NCBI GenBank assembly: GCA_037176905.1
Contig: JBBBWG010010135.1
Span: 1-22,049, forward strand
DNA: 22,049 nucleotides
Direction: 5' to 3'
From: Azolla pinnata
Taxonomy: Eukaryota > Streptophyta > Polypodiopsida > Salviniales > Salviniaceae
The position numbers were made by a program, and so were the translations under genes. Positions within the stretch are counted from its first letter, which is position 1; each line of letters opens with the position of its first letter. Below are positions 1 to 10,157 of the stretch, one piece after another. The notes beneath the pieces are model-generated. The model saw only the letters and a list, made by a program, of their open reading frames with translations, was not told the origin of the DNA and did no database searches.

Positions 1-985
1 ATTAAGCCACCTCCACAACAGTCAGGACTATTGACCTCCATCAATGTGTCTGAACCATTTGAGCTCGTAGGTTGGGAGCTCACTGGCCCATTCCCATCAA
101 CACCAGATGGCAACAGATACATACTAGTAATCATGGAGTACTTGACGCGATGGTGCGAGGCCTTTGCCATACCAGATGGTTCCGCCCATACAGTAGTTAA
201 CATTCTCTTGAAACAGATCATCTTACAACACGGGTGTCCCAAGCAACTCCTATCAGATCAAGGCAAACAATTCAAGGGAGAAGTGATCCAAAGTCTCGCA
301 ACACAGCTCGGCATCCAACAATTGTTTACATCTCCATACCACCCGCAATGCAATGGACTCACAGAGCGCATGAACCGTACCCTGAAACACATGTTTCGTG
401 CCTTCATCGATCCTCTCCATGAAAACTGGGATACCATGTTCCCTTTCACCGTGTACGCCTACAACACGTCAGTACAAGCTTCAACACGAGTTAGTCCCTT
501 CCGCACCCTCTTAGGGCGAGACCCTTGCCTTCCCTCTACGCCACAGATATCAAGCCCGGAAGATGCCCCCACCCATAAAGATGCCGCTGATTGGTGGATC
601 TACCTCTAGAGCTTGCGCCCTACCTACAATGCAGTACGCCATCACTAAGAAACTTCAAGTCGCCCAACAAAGACAACAACGCCACTATGATAAAGGTCGC
701 GAAGAAGTAACATACCAGCCCGACGACCTCGTGTGGGTCTACTACCCCATCAGACGGAAGGGCTTGAGCGAATCACTCATGCACCGTTGGTTGGGCCCCT
801 ACCGGGTCTTGAGACGCATTCGTGCTAATACGTACCAGTTGCATCGTATTGGCCACGACACTACCACCTCTGCCCACGTCGTTCGCATGAATCGATACAT
901 TTCACCTACGGAGGGGGGAAGTGTGGCGTCGGTTGATCTTCCAGCTGAGGAACTGAACAGGCAGCCTAGCATTGGCACCTTTTGA
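1..985 (+). pseudogene. Ty3/gypsy retrotransposon integrase (3' end of pol), frameshifted
   Basis: This is the C-terminal half of a retrotransposon polyprotein; its integrase would insert element cDNA into host DNA. The frame is already open at base 1, so the protein starts upstream of the window. It runs to a stop at 607-609, and the same protein continues one frame over to a stop at 983-985, which implies a +1 (or -2) frameshift near 590-625. Visible parts are the end of the zinc-finger linker, the core domain with motif SDQGKQF (Asp codon 256-258) and an E in LTERMN (364-366) at the expected D-35-E spacing, then the C-terminal domain with VWVYYPIRRKG and the GPY/F motif HRWLGPYRVL. The first catalytic Asp position, in VGWELTGPFP, is Glu (76-78). 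I see no chromodomain after the GPY/F motif. The last 64 bases overlap the LTR. The frameshift and the active-site change make this copy very probably dead. Confidence 0.9.
910..921 (+). other. Polypurine tract of the gypsy element
   Basis: The run GGAGGGGGGAAG lies directly before a TGTG that fits the start of a 3' LTR. In this family the polypurine tract primes plus-strand DNA synthesis and always abuts the 3' LTR. The tract lies inside the end of the integrase reading frame. Confidence 0.75.
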
Positions 986-1254
986 CCTTCTGGCAAGTGA
1001 ATAGTCAACTGGACCTTTGGATTTCTAGCCGAGCGAGTAAACAGTCGGCCCATGTATCCATTATAAAAGGCAGCTTAGCCAAATGAGGAAAGGCAGTGGA
1101 AGCTCCCTCTTGTATAGGTCCCCTCGGCCTATTGCCCCAACTACTCTCAGTCAGTTGTCTACCCTACGGTGCCTTAGTCATACTTGCTCTACGTTGTCCT
1201 CGTCCTACATACATCCCCGAGCTGCCCACGTGACACTAATTGGTGAACATCACA
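922..1254 (+). repeat. 3' LTR of the Ty3/gypsy element (333 bp)
   Basis: The proposed LTR starts with TGTG right after the polypurine tract and ends with CACA at 1251-1254, giving the inverted TG...CA ends typical of LTRs. Inside it a TATA-like box (TATAAAAGG, 1062-1070) would drive transcription from the equivalent 5' LTR. The 5' LTR is outside the window, so LTR identity and the target-site duplication cannot be checked. The 3' boundary is less certain than the 5' one. Confidence 0.65.
1062..1070 (+). promoter_or_regulatory. TATA box in the LTR
   Basis: TATAAAAGG sits about 140 bp into the 333-bp LTR, a normal place for the U3 promoter of a plant LTR element. It is a sequence match only. 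Confidence 0.45.
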
Positions 1255-2610
1255 ATATATATATTTTTTAACCCATCCGAAAAATGAGAAATGGATTTTT
1301 ATTTTTCGGAAAAAAAAGGAGACAAATAGAAAATTGAGAAATGGATTTATTTTTCTGAAAGCAGAAAATGTGAATGTATTGATTTTTAGGAGAATAAAAG
1401 ACAAAATAGAAAATGAGAATTGATTTATTCATGAGGATGGATTCATTTTCTAATGTATGCAAATTCTTCACTTCTTTAGGATGGAGTCTCTTCTCTGCGG
1501 TAGCCAGAAAACGCGAAACAGATTAGTGAGCTTTTCAAAGGCTTTGTACACATCTTTGAAACCCCTGGCAAAGATGGCAATCTGCATCTGTCTTCCGCAT
1601 TATTTGATGCTGTTATCGCATCAGAACTAACCGATTCCCAGCAGTATTCGTCACATGTCTTTTTATCTTTCGATCATGAGCTAGGTGTGTTGTTCCACGT
1701 CAAAGATAGAATCCGAGATTTGACATGTGCTTCCTTTGCGTCCACTAGGCGAAAAGAAACGGATTAGTGTTTTGAAAGATACTTCGGCAGTTGCTTTTTC
1801 TAACCCATATGATCAAAGCAAAGCATTCCTTTTGAAGGACATCGTGTAAACGTAAAGTAAAAGAGGCAAGATGAAGTAGGTGAGTGAGCTTGTCAACTTT
1901 CTTTTTAGATGAGAAGCCTCTTCTACATTTAAGAGAACTTATCAAACAAATCGATGAAGGGTGAGTCGCTTGTTCTCGATCTAACTTTAGAAGTTAGAAT
2001 CAATGTCTCAGAATGGTCAGATCCCAACATGAATGTCCTGCTTGACGAACAAATGTTCATTGTTATCCAAAGTTTCATAGCAATAAGATGAGGCAAGAAT
2101 CTAAACAATTAGCTATACAAGTAGCTTATCGCCGCTCAATGCATCAACACAAATCATATCAAATACAATCTTGAATGCACTATCGATGATTGTATTCAAT
2201 GCAATCATCAATCTTCAATGCACCATCGAGAATTGTATCAAATACAAAACAAGCATCATCTTGGATGAATCAAGTATGTATCAAACTCTTGGTACTCCTA
2301 GAAGCATAAGACTCACATGGAGGCAAACGCATCGCTACATGAAGTGATAATCACAGTCCATAGTTCAATTGCCCAAGGTTGTGTATTGCATCCTTGAGCC
2401 AAGAGCCATCTTCCATTCATACCAATCTGGCTCAAAACTGCCACCATCAACAATACCAAATTTCTGGCAGCATTTGTAAGAACTCGTGTCTACCTCAATG
2501 ACTCAAATGATGCAAAAAAGCAGCTCTTCCTGAGAGCTTAAACCATAGATCACACTTAGAAGTTCATCAAAATAGGCAACATGGGCTCCTCATTTCATCC
2601 CTCCCTAAAA
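1255..2610. other. AT-rich spacer with diverged repeats and exon-like islands
   Basis: No complete gene is seen. At 1280-1432 a segment around AAAATGAGAAATGGATTT occurs three times in diverged form. Two plus-strand islands look exon-like (about 1502-1767 and 1909-1960) but match no family I know; they are described in the findings. Around 2165-2245 a short motif with CAATGCA(C)TATCGA occurs twice. Confidence 0.4.
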
Positions 2611-2862
2611 TAGCATTCATTATTCACAAAGAAGCTGTGCATTTTAGCCTTTCCTCCCTCTCTGAAACAGAATATTCATTACCCACAAAGGAGCTGTGCA
2701 TTTTAGCCTCTCCTCCTACAATTCCCCTCTGAAACAATATAGTCCTTACTCAAAAAGAAGCCGTATCTTTATCTCTATATGCCCTCTCATCTTCTGATTG
2801 CACTATAAAATAGCATTTATTATTTACAAAGAAGCTGGACGTCCATCTCTATAAGCCTCAAA
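2611..2862. repeat. Degenerate tandem repeat, about 60-75 bp units, four copies
   Basis: Copies begin near 2611, 2671, 2737 and 2811. Each carries a version of ATTCATTATTCACAAAGAAGC followed by a CT-rich half with AGCC and CCTCTCTGAAACA. The first two are clearly alike, the third and fourth more diverged. The array lies just past the 3' end of the AAA ATPase gene. A TTTATT at 2816-2821 reads AATAAA on the minus strand and could serve as that gene's poly(A) signal, about 175 bp past its stop. Confidence 0.65.
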
Positions 2863-2995
2863 CAAGCTTGTTACCACTGTCTTCCCACTAAACTTGTTGC
2901 CCTCGAGCATGAACATTCACTTTCCTTTTGGGTTGTTTTTCTTATCTTGGCAGATCATGATGGCTTTCCCCTTTTTAAGATACCATCCTTGTGCT

Positions 2996-5900
2996 TTATG
3001 CTTCTGACCCATTCCTTCTAGTGTTCGCCATGAACTGTGCCATCACTTTCAAGAAATCTGCCATGTTTATCTCAACCTGCTCTGTGCCTAGTGCTCCCGG
3101 ATCAAGTTGCTGCCTCCTGATGTTATATTCACTTGCAGCCACCTTTGATGTCTGTGAGGATGCTAATACCATTTCAAAGTCCGACTGCTTCAATGGCCTC
3201 GGAGTCTGATAATTTAAGCATTAACTGTTAGTATCTACTCAATAAAAGGGGGGAACGCCTATCATACGTATGGTCTAGAATTTCAGGAGCATTGACAAAA
3301 GTCCATCAGACTCAATATTTAAAGACAATCGGGATGCAGAAAAGAGAAGTACATGAGATATTTCACGTATTTAGCATAACATTGTTTATACATTAGCAAA
3401 TATAAGACATAGAAAGGCTAAATTTTGTTAACTTTCTTTCACACACAGCATGCCCAAACAAGAGGAGCGGAAGTGACCATAAAGAATACCTTATGCATAT
3501 GTCGCAGCATTCATTCAGAAGAATAACTCAGGCATATAATAGAACGTAGAAACAGGATTGAACTGAAATAAATAGATTCACCCAAACATATCTTCCCTGA
3601 AATCAATTCCACATCATGACATTATTCCTTGACAAGATTTCCAACTCTGCCACATTCATGCCTACAGTATCCCTTGGCTGAAACCTCCCATGGAGTGATA
3701 GAAATTTCATAAAAATGATTTAAGAGTAAATCTATGAATAAGAATGTTTATTTTTCACAAAAATGTGGAGTGTGTACAGTATGAGCAGTTATAATAAGTC
3801 AAACTCTCCTTGAGAAAATGGCTACTGTTAGAACAGATGCAGCTGTGAACAATGTCTTCCTTCTTTTAAGTACAGAAAATGCCACATTAACTCTCCAGCT
3901 ATTGAGTTCTTATTCTTTTAAAACATTGCTCAGGAGCTGTCCTTCGTATACTTATTTAATTGCACATATTATGTACACCATATAATATCTTCAAAGATAC
4001 AAGTTTCCAGTTGTAATGTAATTCTCACAAAGTTTTTGCCAAAGACCACCTCACACACAGCAGTGAAGAGCTGAAAGAAACTAAAACTTTCACATGATTA
4101 AAGTATCATCTAAATTTTTATGGAATATGCTAAATCTAAAACCAGATATGATTCTTCACTCATATCAGATGACCTTATGGCCATCTAAAAGATCTCGCAT
4201 TTTACTCACTAGCTACTAATTCCAGGTTCAAAAAAGGATTCTATCTGCTTAGAAGCATTCAAACATTGATGTAAAAATTCCTCCCTCAGCATTCTCTCAA
4301 AAAAACAAGAAAAACGAAAGATTACAAGCACAGTTAAATGAAGATGCAGCAAAAGCTAGTATTAAGGGCATGAAAAGGAGAACCTGATATGTAAGCCCGC
4401 CACTCTTTTCCAGTGCCAAATGATCTCTGATGGGAAAGTATGCAGCCTGCTTGCAAAGATCGGTTAGGTCTGAACCACTATAACCTTCACACAGCATTGC
4501 CAGATGGTCAAAATCAAGGCCAGGTTCGACATTCTCATCTTTAAGTATGACACGCAAGATACTGACTCTCTGCTTTCTATCAGGCATGCCAACCTCAAAT
4601 GCCCGAGGCAATCTTCTCAAAATGGCCTCGTCCAATTCCCAAGGCCTGTTTGTTGCAGCCAGTACCATGACATGGGCATCTTCTGAAATCACACCCCCAA
4701 ACCAAATGTTACATTTCACATAGATATTAGCAGATTCCCAAATTTGTATGTGTATGTACATATACATGAAATACCCCAGCAACCAATTTGGAAAAAACAT
4801 TCAGTTACATGGCATTTTCAGAATTAAGTGGGAGTTTTGATTACAACTCTACAGCCACTTAATTTGCAGAGATATGTCTTAATGTAAGTGTGATGGTCTA
4901 CCATTTCCATCTGATTCTTGGAAGGGTGTATGTTTCCTCCCTATCTCATCCTGAGAAACAAATGCTTCTGAGCCTATCTGTATATCCTTAGGGTAAATAA
5001 ATATATATCTGCATGCATTGTACATCATGGGTTTCCAAGCTTATCTGTACAGATATGTATATGCATGTGTATGCTTTGCACATCACGTATGAGTATTTAA
5101 ACACATGAATTCATCAAATACAAGTGAATTACAAGGATAGGATCTCAGGATTTACGCTCAGTTGTAAATCCATCCCACAATGCCATGAACTCTGTCTTCA
5201 TATTTGTAACTGCTTCATGTTCTGTAGATTTGCGCTGTCCTAAAAAACTATCGACTTCATCTACAAATATGATAGAAGGCTGAAGTTTGTATGCTAAAGT
5301 AAACACAGCAGTCACTGCAGAAAAAATTGGCACAATATGTTACAACTTAGCAAACAAGCTCACAACAATTCATGACTTGAAACTAAAACTCACCAAGCTT
5401 TTGTGCATCACCAAACCATTTGCTCATCAAAGTCGCAATCTTCACGTTAATGAAAACTGCACCTGACTCCTTGGCGATGGCTTTGGCAAGCAGAGTCTTG
5501 CCAGTGCCAGGAGGTCCATACAGTAAAATGCCTTTCTGTGGACCAAGAAGTTTACCATGAGCAAATAGGTCTGGCCTCTTCATTGGAAGAATTACCAGCT
5601 CCTGCAGAGCCTTTTTAACATTTTCGAGCCCGCCAATGGTTTCGAAAGTGACATCAATGCCATCAGGGTTGATGACATCACATGCAATCATATCCTGTAT
5701 ATTCATGTTCCAAAACAATGAATTACATGCAAATCATAATGTGACAAACTTTCACGTGTATGAGTCTTTCGTTATTAACATAAATATAGCAGATCCAGTT
5801 AATATCAAAGAACCAATTTCTTGTTTGCAAACAGAAGGTTGTTGTATGCAAACACTTAGTAAGAGATACCAATCCATGAAATTATGAGGAACGTAGGGAG

Positions 5901-7136
5901 CTATAGTCAGAAAGTAAATTATGAGCATAGCGTAATATGTTGCACCACCCTTGTATATTCCCAATTTGTCAAACAGTGGCTGGACTCCACTTAGGTAAAA
6001 GAACCCATTTCTTGTTTGCCGCATTACGGCAAATATTTCTAGATTTCTCTACACTGTCTCTTTCTATATTTCTCTCTCTAGAATCTGCAACTCTTTGAGT
6101 ACCTTCTCTCTCTTCCACTTTTGGTAGTACACACTAACTTAACTATCAAACAACCGCTTCACCATCATATCCCCAATTTTTAATAAATAGGGCGAAGCAG
6201 CCTCTTTTGTATCCAATTTTTTGGCTGCTACTTACAAGAAGACTCTGCTCTTTGGCTATGTCTATTTTTCTTAACTGTTATCCTGCTTCTGTTAACAGCT
6301 TCCTTAACAATACAGCAATGATTGCTCATCGACAAATCTCGTAACCTTCAGATAAATCTTATCCCCAGAAGAAATTTTGGGCTTTAGATTTATGTGCACT
6401 TGAACTCCCAGAATTTAAAGCTGGATTTCACATAACCAAAAATAGCACCACTTTATATGCAAATATGTACCTTAAACTACCAGAACTGAAAGCTAACTTC
6501 ATATGACTTAGGCAGCACTTTATATGTTATGTTTGCACCTTAAACTACCAGAGCTGAAAGCTAAGCTTCGTACGACCTAGGCATCACTTTATATGTATGT
6601 ATTTGCCTGGAACTACTAGAACTGAAAGCTAAGCTTCACATGAGCTAGGGCACAGCTTTATATGTATGTATATGCACCTTAAATTACAAGAACCGAAAGC
6701 TAAGCTTCATGTGACCTTGGCAGAACGGTATAATGACCCTTCAACTGCCAGAATCGACAGTCAAGCTTCGAATGACTTAAACACCGATTACATGATTCTT
6801 CTTGCATAACCTTGGCCTCGATCACGCGCATTTTCTGAGCATCAGAGAAGATCTCCTAATCCCGGAGGTTCGACACGAATCGAAAAAGGTGAAGAGCGAC
6901 AATCACAGCGACTAAGGCACGGATGATACCTCGTATGCATTGGTTCGGACCAGGGGCCGGCCCAGCCGTTTCGCGATCTCCTTCTTGCGCCGGGCGGCGT
7001 TCTTCTCGTGGTCTCTGTTAGGATCGAGGTGGCGGAGGCCCACGAAAATGATGAGGCCGCTGATGGCGGCGCTGACAGCGTAGAGGAGCAGGTCTTGGGC
7101 GATGGAAGCGGCACGACTCGGTCTCATACCGGCCAT
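2996..7136 (-). CDS. MSP1: Msp1/ATAD1-type AAA ATPase, five exons, 391 aa
   Basis: Members of this family sit in the mitochondrial outer membrane (also peroxisomes) and pull mislocalised tail-anchored proteins out of it. Exons on the minus strand are 7136-6930, 5694-5394, 5314-5156, 4682-4384 and 3205-2996. All four introns are GT-AG and all phases match, giving 391 aa, close to the roughly 400 aa usual in plants. Residues 16-34 form one N-terminal membrane anchor followed by RHLDPN. Walker A GPPGTGKT is at 129-136, the pore-loop segment MSKWFGD near 159-165, Walker B IIFVDE ends at E189, sensor 1 is N234 in AATNRP, and arginine-finger candidates lie in LRRLPRAF. The C-terminus has [13 protein letters not shown], as in plant homologues. 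The start at 7136 is the first ATG after an in-frame stop at 7170-7172 and has a strong context (G at -3 and +4); ATG 7127 is an alternative. The identification rests on remembered family motifs. Confidence 0.93.
3206..4383 (-). other. Intron 4 of the AAA ATPase gene
   Basis: This 1,178-bp intron starts GTTCTC and ends ATCAG on the minus strand. It is AT-rich. I see no nested gene, structured RNA or clear repeat in it. Confidence 0.85.
4683..5155 (-). other. Intron 3 of the AAA ATPase gene
   Basis: This 473-bp intron runs from GTAAAT to TTCAG. It holds TATG/CATG-rich stretches near 4745-4770 and 5010-5075 but nothing recognisable. Intron 2 (5315-5393) is only 79 bp. Confidence 0.85.
5695..6929 (-). 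other. Intron 1 of the AAA ATPase gene
   Basis: This 1,235-bp intron separates the membrane-anchor exon from the ATPase exons. It starts GTATCA and ends TACAG on the minus strand. It contains the minisatellite at 6397-6782 listed separately; the rest is AT-rich with no recognisable feature. Confidence 0.85.
6397..6782. repeat. Intronic minisatellite, about 70-bp unit, six copies
   Basis: Units begin near 6397, 6469, 6537, 6605, 6675 and 6736. The core is ACCTTAAACTACCAGAACTG, then AAAGCTAAGCTTC, then ATGACTTAGGCAGCACTTTA with a TATGTATGT tail. The four middle copies are most alike and the outer two are decayed, as expected for an array that grew from the middle. Most copies carry the palindrome AAGCTT. 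Confidence 0.85.
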
Positions 7137-7170
7137 CGCAACAGACACACAGACAGAGACGATGTTCTGT

Positions 7171-7420
7171 TATGTATGTGCGCGTACGCACACATGCATG
7201 CATACACACATGCATACATACATGCATACATACATGCATACATACATGCATGCATACATACATGCATACATACATGCACGCACACACACACACATGCATG
7301 CATGCATGCATACCCACATCGGCATGCATGCGCACCCCCACGCATGCATACACATATACACATGCGGGCATGCATACATACACATACGTGCATGCGTGCA
7401 TCATATGCATCGACATATAT
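7171..7420. repeat. (CATG/CATA)n tetranucleotide array next to the AAA ATPase start
   Basis: The array is made of CATG, CATA and CACA steps and begins 35 bp upstream of the AAA ATPase start codon, so it lies in that gene's leader or core promoter. From 7171 to 7313 pyrimidine and purine alternate without a single break (143 bp), a pattern favouring Z-DNA. It also holds about 16 copies of CATGCA, the core of the plant RY element bound by B3-domain factors. The copies may simply be a by-product of the repeat. Confidence 0.9.
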
Positions 7421-7482
7421 TTGCATCGATCTCTCGACTCTAGCCGATCGTTCGCCGATCTCTTTGTCGATCCTCGGTTCTG

Positions 7483-7930
7483 CCTTCATACTAGATGATC
7501 GTTGGTTCGGGATTTTGACTGTAGATGATCTCTGGCAATGGGTTGGTTGGACTCTGGTTGATCTCCGATTCTGGACTTGACTCTAGCTAAGGTGTAGTTC
7601 TCGCTCTATCTGTAGCTTATCTCTGGTTCCAGATTTGACTCTAGCTGAGTTGTAGTTCTAGCTCTATTTGTAGCTTATCTCTAGTTGATCTTCAATTCTA
7701 CCTTCACATACTAGATGATCTTTGGTTCTGGATTTTGATTGTAGATGACCTTTGGCAGTGGATTGGACTCTGGTTGATCTCCGATTCTGGCTTTGACTCT
7801 ATAGAGCTAAGGTGTAGTTCTGACTCTATCTGTAGCTTATCTCTGGTTCTAGATTTGACTGTAGCTGAGTTGTAGTTCGAGCTCTATTTGTAGCTTATCT
7901 CTGGTTCTAGATTTGATTCTAGCTAAGTTG
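7483..7930. repeat. Nested tandem repeat: two 220-bp units, each with an internal 58-bp duplication
   Basis: Unit 1 starts at 7483 and unit 2 at 7701, both with CCTTCA(CA)TACTAGATGATC. Inside each, TGTAGTTC followed by GCTCTAT(C/T)TGTAGCTTATC occurs twice 58 bp apart (7593 and 7651; 7813 and 7871). The whole stretch is built from variants of TCTGGTT, GATTTGACTCTAGCT and TGATCTC, so it probably arose by stepwise duplication of a shorter ancestor. Confidence 0.85.
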
Positions 7931-8848
7931 TTTCTTGCCTATGTTGGTACCATTTAACTAGTCGCCAACTTCATGCACCCAAGAACAACAACTAGATTTT
8001 CTTGAGTGCATTCGAGATCCTTTTCCTTCCCTGTAGAGATGAATACGATCATTGATTTTACTGATCAACAAGCTTCCATCTCGGTCTGCTCGCATATTCC
8101 ATGCAATGCACTGTAATTTGTTGATTCGTGGATGGTGCAACTTTGTACCTCGACGGCATACAAAGAGAGTGATCTGCAAAAGCAAGATGGGTATATTATG
8201 CCCGTTGATTACCACCATGTATCCTTCGAATGCAAGTATCCTTTGAGTGAACAAACAGCCCTACCCGTCCAATCAAGAAGGATACGAACCGAGGCCAGAC
8301 CATTAAGATCAGTGACTGTAGCAGCCGTAGATGTCGTATCCAATGTGATCATATCGGATATGGAGGCTAATATAGGCACTCTTGTTATAGGTAATGCAAT
8401 GGATGTGCCTCTCCTTGGCGTTTATAGATACATATGCACACACTTGTTCCTTCCCAAGACGAAACTCTTCGAGAAAATTTTTGATGCATGTCTATGGAGC
8501 CACGTTCAAGAAAAAGTTTTTGCTTTCTACGCTTCGAGTTTTTTTTTTTTTCCAAAATAATATCCTTCCATTAGTTAGTCCAAATTTATATAGCACAAAT
8601 TATCAGCCAAAGTGAAGTAGATTTTGGTCAGACTATTTCTCGTCAATACTTAGACTTGTCTATATGATTGGAGGTGGAAACAACCATGTTGGAGGTGTGA
8701 AGTTCCAAATTGGGGACTCACCTCGAAGCTGTAAAAAGGGCCCATTTTGCCAATGTGCTAGAAATGAAAGTCTTGCATTTATATCATTTGGTTCATGACT
8801 TATGAGGTCATCATATTGCCCCTTCAAGGTATGCACTGCCATTAAGCA
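7931..8848. other. Spacer with a 142-codon ORF of unknown status and a possible LTR start
   Basis: No gene can be supported here. A plus-strand ATG ORF at 8132-8560 and an overlapping minus-strand ORF match no family I recognise. At 8687 a segment starting TGTTGGAGGTGTGAAGT resembles the 5' end of many plant LTRs, but no matching second end or duplicated target was found. A poly-T run lies near 8540-8551. Confidence 0.35.
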
Positions 8849-9804
8849 GCATCAACATCACCATCTCCACCATCACCGCCATTGCCATCGTCGTCGAACA
8901 CCATCACCACCATCACCAACATCATTGCCATTACCACCATCACCATGATCACCACCATTATCACCATCACCATAATCACCACCATCGCCACTATCACTGC
9001 CATTGCCATCGTCATCCAGCACCATCGCCACCACCACCGACATCATTGCCATTACCACCATCACCATGATCACCACCATTATCACCATCACCATAATCAC
9101 CACCATCGCCACCATCATCACCATCACCGCCATTGCCATCGTCATCCAACACCATTGCCACCGTCACCGACATCATTGCCATTACCATGATCACCATGAT
9201 CACCACCATGATCACCACTATCGCCACCATCATCACCATCATCACCATCACGGCCACCACCATCATCCATCACCATTATCACGAGCACCATCGTCATCAT
9301 AGCAGTCACCACTAGCACCATCACCATCAGCACTAGCACCATCACCATCACCATCACCATCAGCACTAGCACCATCACCATCACCATCACCACCACCACC
9401 ACCATCACCACCACCGTCACCATCACCAACACCATAACCAGCACCATCACCATCACCAACACCATCACCACCACCACCACCACCACCATCACCATCACCA
9501 CCACCACCACCATCACCATCACCATCACCATCACCATCACCATCACCATCACCATCACCATCACCATCACCATCACCACCACCACCACCACCACCATCGT
9601 CGTCACCATCACCACACCACCACTATCATCACCACCACCATCACCATCCCATCACCATCACCACCATCATCCATCACCATCACCACCACTATCATCACCA
9701 CCACCATCACCATCCCATCACCATCACCACCATCATCCATCACCATCACCACCAGCACCATCACCACCATCACCATGATCGTGACTACCACCAAGATCAT
9801 CACC

Positions 9805-9838
<34 letters not shown>

Positions 9839-10157
9839 TCATCAACACCACCAGATCAGCATCATCAGCATCATCATCATCAGCACGATCAGCATCATCA
9901 CCATCAACACCATCATGGCCATCAACACCAAGCACTAGCACCAGCACCATCATCATCACTGTCACCACCATCACCATCATAACCACCATCATCATCACCA
10001 CCATCATGGCCATCAGCAGACCAGCACCATCATCACCGTCACCACCATCATCATCACCACCATCACCATCATCACCATCATCATCACCACCATCACCATC
10101 ATCACCATCATCACCATCATCACTACCTCCATCATCATCATCATCACCATCATCATC
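8849..10157. repeat. 1.3-kb CAT/CAC trinucleotide repeat tract
   Basis: The plus strand is almost entirely CAT, CAC, CCA and ATC triplets, leaving the minus strand G/T-rich. Long stop-free frames appear on both strands but are only consequences of the repeat. Higher-order structure is visible: segments beginning GCCATTGCCATCGTC at 8878, 8999 and 9129 are related copies 121 and 130 bp apart, and a 66-bp unit is duplicated in tandem at about 9619-9750. The centre (about 9330-9600) is the purest and the edges are more varied. The tract ends about 450 bp upstream of the TMEM230-like start codon. Confidence 0.95.

Noticed and set aside
6912-7148. Upstream start of the AAA ATPase at 7148
   Set aside because: The codon there is GTG; the first ATG in frame is at 7136 and has a strong context.
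7008-7580. Overlapping Cys/Met/His-rich ORFs over the tetranucleotide array
   Set aside because: They are shadows of the CATG/CATA repeat and overlap the first exon of the AAA ATPase gene.
8849-10157. CRISPR-like regular repeats
   Set aside because: The repeat is continuous triplet DNA with no unique spacers, and the window is from a plant nuclear genome.
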